DNA of 64,000 nt from Oscarella lobularis (GCF_947507565.1 NC_089186.1:1860001-1924000); one strand, 5' to 3'; counted from the first letter of the stretch, positions 36,001 to 48,300 are shown. The notes: generated from the sequence alone by a model not told the origin. Made by a program: numbers and translations.

Positions 36001-36456
36001 TTTGGATCGTTGTCGGTGTTATTGCCGGACTTCTCATAGTCTGCGGCACTATTATATTTTTGTATTTTGTCTCTAGGTAAGATCTAATTGATTTGGCGTC
36101 TCAGTCGATCGCGACACTTTTATATGATTTATATAGAAATGCAAAAAGACGTAAAGGCAAATTCGAAGTGGAATACCATCGGCACGACGAAGACGACGAA
36201 GACGACGAAGACGGAGACATGAGAGACGAAACTCAGGTACAAGAAGAAGAAAAACCCAGCATCGTACTCATTAATCAAATTTATTTAATCCAGGGAATCT
36301 CCATCAACGCTGACCGATCCGTAAGTCGACCTAAGTCCCCCCCCCCCCCCCCCCTCCCATTCAAGATTCGCATTTTAGAGAGGCGGAGCGTTGCAATTCG
36401 TCAACGAATATCCCCAGCGAGACGAAGGCGACTCAGACGAAGAATTGCTTTCCTAA
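21009..36456 (+). CDS. Giant MAM / LDLa-repeat single-pass membrane protein
   Basis: Signal peptide at 21009 ([17 protein letters not shown]), followed by 19 MAM domains and 10 LDLa modules. MAM starts (C-x-F-[ED] motif): 21149, 22000, 22767, 23470, 24263, 24950, 26958, 27545, 28241, 28881, 29640, 30331, 31050, 31808, 32437, 33137, 33803, 34521, 35281. LDLa starts: 22600, 24082, 26776, 28062, 29446, 30877, 32301, 33631, 34344, 35099; most keep the Ca-binding DDCxDxSDE pattern. The order is (MAM-MAM-LDLa) eight times, then MAM-LDLa twice, then MAM. A Gly run (about 35910) precedes a transmembrane helix ([20 protein letters not shown], about 36003) and a cytosolic acidic tail ([17 protein letters not shown] end, TAA 36454-36456). 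More than 40 small exons. Adhesion or endocytic roles are known for MAM/LDLa proteins; no exact orthologue is claimed. Confidence 0.9.
25130..26218. repeat. Palindrome-bearing 600-bp satellite, locus 1 (intronic)
   Basis: Two head-to-tail copies, the second cut short at about 26210, fill most of the 1.3-kb intron between 25083 and 26411 of the MAM/LDLa gene. The copy period, measured between palindromes, is 608 bp. Each copy has a near-perfect palindrome (25261-25323 and 25869-25931; central GGCACCGGCGC / GCGCCGGTGCC arms around AGC), then a G-rich stretch (GGGCGGGGGCGGCGGCGGGG). The same family recurs at 39.9-41.6 kb in the same orientation. No ORF or terminal repeats are seen. Confidence 0.9.
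36337..36354. repeat. C18 homopolymer in an intron
   Basis: A run of 18 C residues lies just upstream of the last exon acceptor of the MAM/LDLa gene. The exact length may be uncertain because sequencing through such runs is error-prone. Confidence 0.9.
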
Positions 36457-36595
36457 CTCTATTGGGCGCGCGCGAAAGCTGACGTCGTTATGCTAAACGC
36501 TGTTTCTGTGCTCTAATCGTTGTTTTTTTTCCCTGCGTGCTTTTTATGTATGTGTCCTAGCTGCGAGAAAAAGATAACCATCATGCAATGTCCGG

Positions 36596-38040
36596 CTAAA
36601 CGGGAGGCCAATAGGACGGGCCCTCGCATCGTTCGTCGCCAGGCTCGTCGCCGTCGTAGCACAATCTATTATAAGTCGATTCTTTAGAAAAGCCCATCAG
36701 CGAACGTTCTTCGTGAATTCGATAGGAGAACGTCGACGGTTCGGAGCCGATGAAATAGCGCGCATGGGACGCTATCCACTGGTCGACGATCGCCACGCCG
36801 CCGTCGCCGAACTCCTTCAACTTGAGACGCGTGGGCTTGTACTGGACGATGGGCAAATCGCGACGAAGAACGTCGACCTCTGGCATCTTAATCATCTTCT
36901 ATTCTCCATATATGTTTTATGTATCTTACCTTTATCGGGTGCGTCTGTGGCTAGAAACAAGACGTCGAGTTTGTGTTTCTTTAGGAGCGGTTTGAGCTGT
37001 TCGATGGCTCCCTTTAGGGTCGGCACGTCTTTTCGGCCGTACCACGTCATGTCCTTGCGACGAAAATGAACTGCCATATAAGGCAATCCCTTTTCGTCGT
37101 CGCCTTTTTTTGGAAGATTTTTCGCCATGAATTTCTCCGCTTCGTCTTTGAGATAACGCGCGAAAACGAGACTCCGACGAGCCTATAACAAAATCTTAAT
37201 TAATTAATTAAAAATCCATTTTTAATTAATGAATTTTTCGCACGTTCCAGAATTCTTTTCCGCCAAAATCGGCGTGCAATAGCGTCTCGAATCGATCGAC
37301 GAAAACCGATTTCAAATTTTTTCGTTTCAAAAGCATATTCTCGAGAAGCGTCGTCTCGCCTTGAGCCGAAACGCAGACGAAATTTCTCCCGTAGACGTCG
37401 GTATTAAAGCCGGAAAAATGACCTTGCCATTTTCCCGTTTTGTCTTTCTCGTAAGGCGGCGACTCGTTGCAATCGCTTACGTCGATCTTTTCGACCCACT
37501 CCTGCCCGTCGCTCCACCCGTCCTTATAATTTTGCAAATACATAATCTAATAAGTGCAAATCAATATAACATAGACGAAAAAAATTTTAATAATTAATAA
37601 TATCACTTCTTCTATTTCAGGTCCGTTTTCTTTGAGAAAATCTTCGAATTCGATAGTCGGCACGTAATTATTTATCGCTTCGATTTCGAAAAATCGTCGC
37701 CAAGGGACTCGTCCCTCTCGCGGCAAATCCGATTGCCAGTGATAGAGATGAGGCCAAGCCGGAAGTACGAAAATCCAATTCGCGTCTTTGGCTCGCATTC
37801 TCTTCACCATATTCGCCGCTCGCAGAAAAACATCTCGTCTTAGATTGAAACCTAGGCTTTGCGTGACTCTTGGACGCGTCGCTTCGCGAGAAAGACGTCA
37901 CCTTCGCCCGGGTTCACGTCGTAGATCAAATATTTTCGGTTCGACGCGCTACTCACGTCGAGCGGTTCTTGGTGCGAAGTGAACTGCGTCTCGAACGCGT
38001 CGCAGAAGAGTAGGAAAAGGAGTAGAGTGCCTAATACCAT
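36596..38040 (-). CDS. POFUT2: GDP-fucose protein O-fucosyltransferase 2
   Basis: ER enzyme that adds fucose to Ser/Thr in thrombospondin type-1 repeats. The start at 38040 gives a signal peptide ([16 protein letters not shown]). [14 protein letters not shown] then joins across an intron to [18 protein letters not shown], the GT65/68 donor-site region. Next come [17 protein letters not shown] (about 37765), a cysteine-containing middle part ([11 protein letters not shown]), GGKEFW / [26 protein letters not shown] (about 37060; the HxRRxD catalytic-site motif) and the C-terminal [19 protein letters not shown] with [10 protein letters not shown] and YNRLCYDG. The stop is at 36598-36596. About six exons. 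Its first ATG lies 5 bp from the first ATG of the divergent ATIC message. Confidence 0.94.
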
Positions 38041-38105
38041 TCGCTATGCCGGGACCTCGTGGAAAACGGAAGCACGGGACCAAACAAAGACCCTATCGCC
38101 TCCAC

Positions 38106-41100
38106 ATGGCAAAGGAAATCGGTTTGCTCGTCGCTTTTCTCTCGATCGCGCACATCAGTTGATTCTAGCTGTTCTGAGCGTTTCGAATAAGGACGGTTTG
38201 GTCCCGTTCGCGCTCAAACTAAGCGAACTGGGACTCGATCTCGTCGCGAGCGGAGGAACGGCGAAGAAACTGCGAAGCGAAGGCGTCAGCGTAACGTAAG
38301 TTCGAACGGAGACGCGACGAAGGCTCGTATGGGGCTTCCAGAGACGTTTCCGAACTTACGGGAGCTCCAGAAATGCTCGGAGGTCGAGTGAAGACTCTCC
38401 ATCCTGCCATACATGGGGGTCAGTCATATCATATACTAATTTTTTGCACGCGTTTTGCACGTGTCTCCTCAGGCATACTTGCCCGGAAAAATGACTCGGA
38501 TGCGGCGGATATGAAGAGGCAGGGATATAGATACGTTCGGTTTGTGAGAAATAATATTTGGCGGTTTTTATATGTACACGTGCTCCATTAGAGTTGTTGT
38601 ATGCAATCTGTATCCTTTTACGGAGACTATTGCGAAGGAGGGAATCGGCGTTGACGAAGCTGTAGAAAATATTGATATTGGTCCCCAATTATTCTAAAAC
38701 AGTTTCATTTATTTATTTATTTATTTGCCTGCTTGTAGGAGGAGTGGCTTTGTTGAGAGCTGCTGCTAAAAATCACGAGAGAGTCACAGTGATTTGTTCT
38801 CCGTCCGATTATGGTGACGTCATTGATGTCATGAGCCAATCTCCAGATAAAGATACAACTATTGAAATGAGAAAGAATCTAGCAGTCAAAGTAGAGTCTT
38901 AATTAGCGTCCAATCAAATAACCTCAGCATCATATTATTCTTAATTAAGGCATTTACCCACACGGCACTTTATGATGAAGCGATATCAGATTATTTTAGA
39001 AGGCAGTATTCTCAAGGTACTGTAAATGATTGATTCTACGTCGTGAATAAGACTAACAATGATCATAGGAGTATGTCAACTTCCTCTTCGTTATGGAATG
39101 AATCCGCATCAGAAACCGGCTCAGCTTTTTACAACAGACAAAGCAGCACTTCCCATAAAAGGTACAATTATTTCATTCTCAAACTTCTGCACCCTCATCA
39201 TCGCGATGTCCTAGTTTTGTGCGGATCTCCCGGGTTCATTAATCTCCTCGATGCCCTCAACGCCTATCAGCTAGTCAAAGTGAGTATATGCAATCAATTT
39301 TATTTATTAAATACTTTGAGTATACTGCTGCATGAAGGAACTTAAAAGTGCTACTGGTCTTCCTGCTGCTACGTCGTTCAAGCACGTGAGTCCAGCAGGT
39401 ATACTTTCCGAACGACTATTCAGTATCATTGTCTAATATTTCAATTAAGGGGCTGCTGTTGGTGTTCCTTTGACAAAGGAACAAGCTGCAGTGTGTATGG
39501 TGGAGCGAATGCTAGACACGCTCTCTCCCTTAGCAACGGCCTACGCTAGAGCAAGAGGTACAGTGTAGTGTGGATGAACGGTTCGATGTTTATTTTTATT
39601 TGTCTCAGGAGCTGACCGCATGTCTTCGTTTGGGGACTTCATTGGACTTTCAGACGTCTGTGATACGTCCACTGCCCAACTTATCTCCAAAGAAGTGAGG
39701 CGTCTCTTTTTTGTTGTGATGTACGAAGAATTGTTTAGGTTTCTGATGGGATTATTGCGCCTGGCTATGAGCCAGCAGCTTTGGAAATACTTTCCAAAAA
39801 GAAAGGGGGGAATTATTGCGTGTTGCAGGTATCGACTAAAGCAACGGTTCTTTCTTCCTAATTTCCAGGAATCCATTCCTAATTCCCTCCCAAGACAATT
39901 TGTTCCAGATTCTTTGTCCTAAGGGCTTTTCTAAACACTCTGGGTCCCTCGAAATCTACCTAGATCGATGCTGGAGCGACTAGCTTCGAGAAATCTCGAA
40001 ATTTCGAACGAAAGCATCGATTTTCTACGAACTACGCGTTCGAAGTTCACGAACGTAGTTCTATATTAGTTAGGATCTTAACATATTTCACTTGGCACCG
40101 GCGCAGCGCGCCGGTGCCCAGTGAAATATGCTAAGATGGGTGTGGTGGGCGGGGGCGGGGGCGGGGAGGATGGCGGTTAGTTTTTTCGCGATTTTCTCGG
40201 CCAAAACTAAAGATTGGTCGATCCCATGAATCAAAAAAGTTCTATAATGCAACAATCTACTAGACTAGAAAGAGAAACGGGCAATTCGCGTCGAAAGCAC
40301 CAAAATAGCGCGATTTTCCGATCGCATCGCGGTTTTCTCCCCTAAAGCGAACGATCCGTCGAATCGACGCGATCGAAATGCTTTAGAATTGCATTTTCAT
40401 TTGAACTAGTAGAAGAAACGACTGAATTGCGAAAAAAATGACCAAAATATCGCCATTCTTGGTCTCCCACGCACAAAATGGCGTTCTTCTCACACCTAGT
40501 TTACTGCTTGTTCGAGATCGCCGCTCTAATGGCTTTTCTAGACACGCTTAGTGCCTCGAAACCTACGGAGATCGATGCTGGAGCGACGAGCTTCGAAAAA
40601 TCTCGAAATTTCGAACAAAAGCATCGATTTTCTACGAACTACGCGTTTTAAGTTCACGAACGTAGTTCTATATTAGTTAGGATCTTAGCATATTTCACTT
40701 GGCACCGGCGCAGCGCGCCGGTGCCCAGTGAAATATGCTAAGATGGGTGTGGTGGGCGGGGGCGGCGGCGGGGAGGATGGCGGTTAGTTTTTTTTTGCGA
40801 TTTTCTCGGCCAAAACTAAAGATTGGTCGATCCCATGAATCAAAAAAATTCTATAACGCAACAATCTACTAGACTAGAAAGAGAAACGGTCGATTCGCGT
40901 CGAAAGCACCAAAATAGCGCGATTATCCGATCGCATCGCGGTTTTCTCGCCTAAAACGAACGATCCGTTGAATCGACGCGATCGAAACGCTTTAGAATTG
41001 CATTTTCACTTCAACTAGTGGAAGAAACGACTGAATTGCGATAAAAAGGACCAAAAGATCGCCATTCTTGGTCTCAAAATGTCGTTCTTCTAACATCTAG

Positions 41101-42656
41101 TTCACCGCTAGTACGAGATCGGCAGTATAATGGCTTTTCTAGACACGCTTACCTCTCGAATTCTACGGAGATCGATGCTGGAGCGACGAGCTTCGAAAAA
41201 TCTCGAAATTTCGAACAAAAGCATCGATTTTCTACGAACTACGCGTTCGAAGTTCACGAACGTAGTTCTATATTAGTTAGGATCTTAGCATATTTCACTT
41301 GGCACCGGCGCAGCGCGCCGGTGCCCAGTGAAATATGCTAAGATGGGTGTGGTGGGCGGGGGCGGCGGCGGGGAGGATGGCGGTTAGTTTTTTTTGCGAT
41401 TTTCTCGGCCAAAACTAAAGATTGGTCGATCCCATGAATCAAAAAAGTTCTATAACCCAACAATCTACTAGACTAGAAAGAGAAACGGGCGATTCGCGTC
41501 GAAAGCACCAAAATAGCGCGATTATCCGATCGCATCGCGGTTTTCTCGCCTAAAACGAACGATCCGTCGAATCGACGCGATCGGAACACTTTAGATTGTC
41601 ATTTTCACTTCAACTAACAGAAGATACGACTTAATCACGTTTTGCGTTAGATTGACTCCTCATTTGAACCCTCCAAAATGGAAACTAGAACTGTTTTTGG
41701 ATTGAAATTGGAGCAGAGACGAAACGACAACGTCATCAGTGAGTCTCTATTTTCGAACATCGTTACACAACGAAAAGAAGTACAAGACAAATAAATTTTT
41801 ATAGCTAAAGTCGATTGTCTTTCTTCGCAGCTTTCTGCCGAGGCGATGAGGGATTTAATCGTGGCAACTGTCGCTCTCAAGTACGCCCAATCGAATTCGG
41901 TTTGCTTTGCCAAAGACGGCCAAGTGATCGGCCTCGGAGCTGGGCAGCAGTCGCGAATACACTGCACGCGATTGGCCGGCGAAAAAGCACAGAACTGGTA
42001 AGATTTTTAATTGGACTTCTCCTTCAGAAGAAATTCTAGTATCTTGACCTCTCAAGGTGGCTTCGTCAGCATCCTCGCGTATTGAATATGAAATTCAAGA
42101 AGGTATACTTCTATAACGGATTTTCCACTTGATAACTCTTCATATGCATCAGACTACCAAACGACCCGAGAAGTCGAACGCGATAGACGTTTACGTGAGC
42201 AACGTTGTCGGAGAAGTAAGTCTACTATATACATAAGAGAGTCAAATCTATATATCGGTTCTACAGGACATGCCTGAAGAAGTTTGGAAATCCTTCTTCG
42301 ATCAAGTTCCCGATTACCTAACGATGGTCGGACTTATAAGGTAATTCTTCTAAACGAAACCTACTCGATTTTTTCCCCAGGAGGAACGACGCGACTGGCT
42401 GTCGAAACTCAGCGGCGTCGTTCTCAGTTCCGACGCCTTTTTTCCCTTCCGCGACAGCGTCGATCGCGCTCATCAGGTATAATAAATAATTAACGAACTA
42501 AGCAATTTAATTTTGGGGAATTTTTCGCGCATGCAGATTGGTGTCGAGTACGTCGCATCGCCTAAGGGCTCGACGCAGGATTCGGCCGTCGTCGAAGCGG
42601 CCAACGATCACGGTATGCTTCTCATTCACACAGATACCCGTTTATTTCACCACTAA
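38106..42656 (+). CDS. ATIC: Bifunctional purine synthesis protein PURH (AICAR transformylase / IMP cyclohydrolase)
   Basis: Last two steps of de novo purine synthesis, AICAR to FAICAR to IMP, in the cytosol. MAKEI (38106) is spliced after ATCG|GTTTGC to CTGTTCTGAGC, giving [15 protein letters not shown], the cyclohydrolase N terminus; an upstream in-frame ATG at 38046 would add 20 residues. Then [25 protein letters not shown] (about 38375), [21 protein letters not shown] (about 38740), [12 protein letters not shown] (about 39090), the transformylase motif FKHVSPAG (about 39375), [19 protein letters not shown] (about 39610), [30 protein letters not shown] (about 41690), [17 protein letters not shown] (about 41930), [15 protein letters not shown] (about 42430) and the C-terminal TRLFHH, TAA 42654-42656. 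The intron between about 39835 and 41650 contains the satellite. Confidence 0.94.
39935..41600. repeat. Palindrome-bearing 600-bp satellite, locus 2 (intronic)
   Basis: Three head-to-tail copies, the last incomplete, of the same satellite as at 25.1-26.2 kb lie inside one ATIC intron. Palindromes are at 40075-40137, 40682-40744 and 41282-41344, so periods are 607 and 600 bp. Copies differ by scattered substitutions and small indels, for example GGGGGCGGGG in place of GGCGGCGGGG in the first and one arm substitution at about 40081. All have the same orientation as locus 1. Confidence 0.9.
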
Positions 42657-42684
42657 AATGAACCACAACTCGGGTCCCCCCCAC

Positions 42685-44098
42685 TCAGAAAAGCATGACT
42701 TTTAGTGACTGGTGCAATATGGAAAATGTCGGCTTTCCCTTCTCCTTCCAGCACTGCGTCATCAAATCGTAGACGTCGTCGGGCATGGGGTCGGGTTTCG
42801 GTAGCAAGTCTCTTTTCTTGAGCATGTAGAGCACTTCCTCGTTCGCGTAGTCGTCGTAGGGCAGCGCGCCGCGCGAGAAGATCTCCCACAGAACGACGCC
42901 GAACGCGTGAACGTCGGTTTGCGCCGTGAATTTTCCGTGGGCGATGACGTCGTGCGGTAGCCAGCGAATGGGAAGCATCGTCTTGTGGCCCACTTTGTGA
43001 TACTCGCTTTCGTGCTTCGGCGTGACGATTCCGAAGGGAAAGACTTGGATTCGTTCTCGATTGATGACGTGGCAATTGCGCGTTGCCAGATCGCGATGGA
43101 CGTGGCGTTTCGCTTCGAAATAGGCCATCGCGTCCGCAATCTGCTTCGCGTAGCTAATTCGATTTAAATTCGTGAGATTGTCTTTTTCTTTTTCCGCGAC
43201 GAGAAATTCTTTGAAATTTTCCCCGTCGACGGGAAGTTCGAAGATTAGAGACGGCTCCTTTAGCGAGGATATGACGCCGAGAAGTTGACTGACGTGAGGA
43301 TGATCTATCGACGCCATTTTTTCGAGTCGACGACTAAAGGAGCGAGTCATTTCGTCGTCGTTTTCTTTGATGTCTTCGAGCACTTCGACAATGACCGGCG
43401 TTTTTTCTTCGCCTTCGAGAAGCTGCTCTGCCGTTCCTTCGTATACTTTGCCGAAGGTGCTGTATCCTATTTCGCCTGTAATTTCGAGATATTGGCGAGG
43501 GAATTCTAGTTCGTGTGGAATCAGGGGATCGAGTTTTTTAAGGGTGCGATAGCTTTGGACGGCATCGTTGACTTTGTCTTGCTCTCTTGGCGTATTGACG
43601 AATTGCACTGTAGCTCGCCTACCGAGATTTTCTGGGTTGACTGGCTGCTTTCGTAAGTAAATGGCTGTCAGAAGTACGATGACAATAATCATAACGGCGC
43701 CTCCAATAGACGAGGCAACTATGATAATTTTATTTCTATCTGACGAAGATGAGGAGGGAGGTGAAGATGGAGGAGTCGTCGCTGAGAAAGGCAGATGTAA
43801 AATTTAATTTTTCTGTAAAGTTCATGGCTTACTACTAGGATTTGAACAATCGGTACTGACTGTCCACATGTACGACGTGTTTTCCGTAGAAGTGTTGAAG
43901 AAGAATCTAAGTTGGAAGTCTAATGACGGTTCATAGCTCAGACACCGAATGTCGAAGTCCCTATCTATAAGTAAGGCAACGATTAAATTATTTCTACGTT
44001 ACCTACTGACTTACCGATTGACTGGGCTGTCTTCCCTTTTATGTCGATATTGGGCTCGAAAAGCAATTGATTGGCTGACCCACTTGCTATGAGTCTGT
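42685..44098 (-). CDS. Receptor tyrosine pseudokinase, PTK7-like (5' end uncertain)
   Basis: Extracellular exons (FEPNIDIKGKTAQSI near 44040; DFDIRCLSYEP near 43960) lead to a Ser/Pro stalk, a transmembrane helix (IIIVASSIGGAVMIIVIVLL, about 43715) and a tyrosine-kinase-like domain. The glycine loop is GEIGYSTFGKVYEG. Where the ATP-anchoring Lys (VAIK) belongs, the sequence reads VIVEV with no Lys. The catalytic loop HRDLATRN is intact, but DFG is PFG (IQVFPFGIV), so the Mg-binding Asp is missing. The C-lobe (LPIRWLPHDVIAHGKFTAQ, FGVVLWEIFSRGALPYDDY) and a stop just after FSILHQSLKVMLF follow PTK7/CCK4 closely. Loss of Lys and DFG Asp suggests a signalling scaffold. The ectodomain appears short; no signal peptide was found before the sulfatase gene begins on the other strand. 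The stop is 28 bp from ATIC's. Confidence 0.8.
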
Positions 44099-44439
44099 AG
44101 CTGACCTGATCCGAAGTTCAAATTTTGCTGCAGGAAAACTGACTTGCGTACCGGACAACTGGCGTTTCTTTGATTCAACTCCACTTTTAAAGTATTATTT
44201 CCCACTAATTTCTGCTGTAGATTCACCTTCTCGTCGCATTTGAGCGGGCATTGGGTAGAACCTATCGTGGTCCCGCCCCTTTGTTTACTAACTCCACCTA
44301 CTTCGTAGAGACTGTACCTGCGTTGATGAAGCAAATTGAAATGCAAGGACTGCAAGAGCTGGAAACATACGCCAAAAGAGTCGAGAAGAGAATCGAGCTC
44401 AACATTTGGATGCAACGGCGTAAGTCCCGTATTGAAAAC

Positions 44440-45356
44440 ATGAGATCAATAGTTACATTTTTCGTTTGTTTAAGTGCAGTCGTAAACTCCGACCAGCCTC
44501 CAAACATCATCTTCATTCTAGCAGATGATTACGGCTATCACGACATTGGTTATCACGGCAGCGAGATAAAGACTCCCAATCTCGACAAATTAGCCGAGAG
44601 TGGGGTTAAGCTAGAGAACTATTACGTTCAGCCAATCTGCACACCTACAAGAAGCCAACTACTTTCGGGTAGATACCAGATACATACTGGACTGCAATGT
44701 GGAGTTATCTGGGCTCCTCAACCTAATGGAATTCCCCTTAACGACACCCTGTTGCCGGAAAAAATGAAGGAAGTCGGTTACGCAACTCACGCCATTGGAA
44801 AATGGCACGTGGGATTCTATCAGCCAGCCTACTTGCCAACGAGGCGCGGTTTCGATTCGTTCTATGGATATCTGACTGGGAGGGAAGATTATCTTACTCA
44901 TATGACGGGAACTGGCTATCCATACCTTCAACCCAAAAGGGGATCATGGAACGGAGTCGATTTTCATAGAAATGATCAGGTGTACGTAGTAGCTTATGAG
45001 GCGAAGTTGAATTTATAACTCCCTTTTGTTACTAGGTCGTAAGAAACGAAAATGGAACCTACTCGACGTATCTGTTTAGCCAAGAAGCGGTCAACATCAT
45101 TAATGACTATGACTCCCAAAACGGTCCTTTCTTTATCTATCTCGCTTATCAGGCAGTCCACGGTCCCTTAGAAGCGCCCGACGCTTACGTGACTCCCTAT
45201 ATGAACATATCAGACAGGAATCGTCGTGTTTACGCCGGAATGGTGTCTGCTATGGATGAGGGGGTCGGAAACATAACCAGGGCTTTAGCCAAGAATGGAC
45301 TGAGCAATAGCACGCTCATAGTTTTCAGTACTGATAACGGCGGTCAGGTTCATGCT
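44440..45356 (+). pseudogene. Arylsulfatase B-like, copy 1, 5' part (interrupted)
   Basis: Signal peptide [17 protein letters not shown], then the sulfatase metal-site start [19 protein letters not shown] and the formylglycine motif [13 protein letters not shown] (Cys to be converted to the catalytic residue). IGKWHVGFY and [16 protein letters not shown] follow. Exon 1 is 44440-44979; a 56-bp intron; exon 2 starts 45036 with [15 protein letters not shown] and runs to GGQVHA. At 45356 the gene stops matching its intact twin (copy 2, 60963) and the minisatellite begins. The sulfatase frame stays open into the array. The remaining 3' part resumes at 59105. ARSB-type enzymes remove sulfate from glycosaminoglycans in lysosomes. 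Probably non-functional unless the array is spliced out. Confidence 0.88.
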
Positions 45357-48300
45357 ACGTACACCGCCTGCCGGAATATATACACCGCCTGCCGGAATAT
45401 ATACACCGCCTGCAGGAATATATACACCGCCTGCCGGAATATATACACCGCCTGCCGGCGGAGTACGTACACCGCCTGCCGGAATATATACACCGCCTGC
45501 CGGCGGAGTACGTACACCGCCTGCAGGAATATATACACCGCCTGCCGGAATATATACACTGCCTGCCGGCGGAGTACGTATACCGCCTGCAGGAATATAT
45601 ACACCGCCTGCCGGAATATATACACCGCCTGCCGGCGGAGTACGTACACCGCCTGCCGGAATATATACACCGCCTGCCGGCGGAGTACGTACACCGCCTG
45701 CAGGAATATATACACCGCCTGCCGGAATATATACACTGCCTGCCGGCGGAGTACGTATACCGCCTGCCGAAATATATACACCGCCTGCCGGAATATATAC
45801 ACCGCCTGCCGGCGGAGTACGTACACCGCCTGCCGGAATATATACACCGCCTGCCGGAATATATACACCGCCTGCCGGAATATGTACACCGCCTGCCGGC
45901 GGAGTACGTACACCGCCTGCCGGAATATATACACCGCCTGCCGGCGGAGTACGTACACCGCCTGCCGGAATACATACACCGCCTGCCGGAATATATACAC
46001 CGCCTGCCGGAATATGTACACCGCCTGCCGGCGGAGTACGTACACCGCCTGCCGAAATATATACACCGCCTGCCGGCGGAGTACGTACTCCGCTTGCCGG
46101 AATATATACACCGCCTGCCGGAATATATACACCGCCTGCTGGAATATATACACCGCCTGCCGGCGGAGTACGTACACCGCCTGCCGGAATATATACACCG
46201 CCTGCCGGCGGAGTACGTACACCGCCTGCCGGAATACACCGCCTGCCGGAATATATACACCGCCTGCCGGAATATGTACACCGCCTGCCGGCGGAGTACG
46301 TACACCGCCTGCCGAAATATATACACCGCCTGCCGGCGGAGTACGTACACCGCCTGCCGGAATATATACACCGCCTGCCGGAATATATACACCGCCTGCC
46401 GGCGGAGTACGTACACCGCCTGCCGAAATATATACACCGCCTGCCGGCGGAGTACGTATACCGCCTGCCGGAATATATACACCGCCTGCCGGAAAATGTA
46501 CACCGCCTGCCGGCGGAGTACGTACACCGCCTGCCGGAATATATACACCGCCTGCCGGCGGAGTACGTACACCGCCTGCCGGAATATATACACCGCCTGC
46601 CGGCGGAGTACGTACACCGCCTGCTGGAATATATACACCGCCTGCCGGAATATTTACACCGCCTGCCGGCGGAGTACGTACACCGCCTGCCGAAATATAT
46701 ACACCGCCTGCCGGCGGAGTACGTACTCCGCTTGCCGGAATATATACACCGCCTGCCGGAATATATACACCGCCTGCCGGAAAATGTACACCGCCTGCCG
46801 GCGGAGTACGTACACCGCCTGCCGGAATATATACACCGCCTGCCGGCGGAGTACGTACACCGCCTGCCGGAATATATACACCGCCTGCCGGAATATATAC
46901 ACCGCCTGCCGGAATATGTACACCGCCTGCCCGCGGAGTACGTACACCGCCTGCCGAAATATATACACCGCCTGCCGGCGGAGTACGTACTCCGCTTGCC
47001 GGAATGTATACACCGCCTGCCGGAATATATACACCGCCTGCTGGAATATATACACCGCCTGCCGGCGGAGTACGTACACCGCCTGCCGGAATATATACAC
47101 CGCCTGCCGGAATATATACACCGCCTGCCGGCGGAGTACGTACACCGCCTGCCGAAATATATACACCGCCTGCCGGAATATATACACCGCCTGCCGGCGG
47201 AGTACGTACACCGCCTGCCGAAATATATACACCGCCTGCCGGCGGAGTACGTACACCGCCTGCTGGAATATATACACCGCCTGCCGGAATATATACACCG
47301 CCTGCCGGAATATATACACCGCCTGCCGGCGGAGTACGTACACCGCTTGCCGGAATATATACACCGCCTGCCGAAATATATACACCGCCTGCCGGCGGAG
47401 TACGTACACCGCTTGCCGGAATATATACACCGCCTGCCGAAATATATACACCGCCTGCCGGCGGAGTACGTACACCGCTTGCCCGAATATATACACCGCC
47501 TGCTGGAATATATACACCGCCTGCCGGCGGAGTACGTACACCGCCTGCCGGAATATATACACCGCCTGCCGGCGGAGTACGTACACCGCCTGCCGGAATA
47601 TATACACCGCCTGCCGGCGGAGTACGTACACCGCCTGCTGGAATATATACACCGCCTGCCGGAATATTTACACCGCCTGCCGGCGGAGTACGTACACCGC
47701 CTGCCGGAATATATACACCGCCTGCCGGCAGAGTACGTACACCGCTTGCCGGAATGTATACACCGCCTGCCGGAATATATACACCGCCTGCCGGCGGAGT
47801 ACGTATACCGCCTGCCGAAATATATACACCTCCTGCCGGCGGAGTACGTACACCGCCTGCCGGAATATATACACCGCCTGCCGGCGAAGTACGTACACCG
47901 CCTGCCGGAATATATACAACGCTTGCCGGCAGAGTAAGTACACCGCTTGCCGGAATATATACACCGCCTGCCGGAATATATACACCGCCTGCCGGGGGAG
48001 TACGTACACCGCCTGCCGGAATATATACACCGCCTGCCGGCGAAGTACGTACACCGCCTGCCGGAATATATACACCGCCTGCCGGCAGAGTAAGTACACC
48101 GCTTGCCGGAATATATACACCGCCTGCCGGAATATATACACCTCCTGCCGGCGGAGTACGTACACCGCTTGCCGGAATATATACACCGCCTGCCGGAATA
48201 TGTACACCACCTGCCGGCGGAGTACGTACACCGCCTGCCGAAATATATACACCGCCTGCCGGGGAGTACGTACACCGCCTGCCGGAATATATACACCTCC

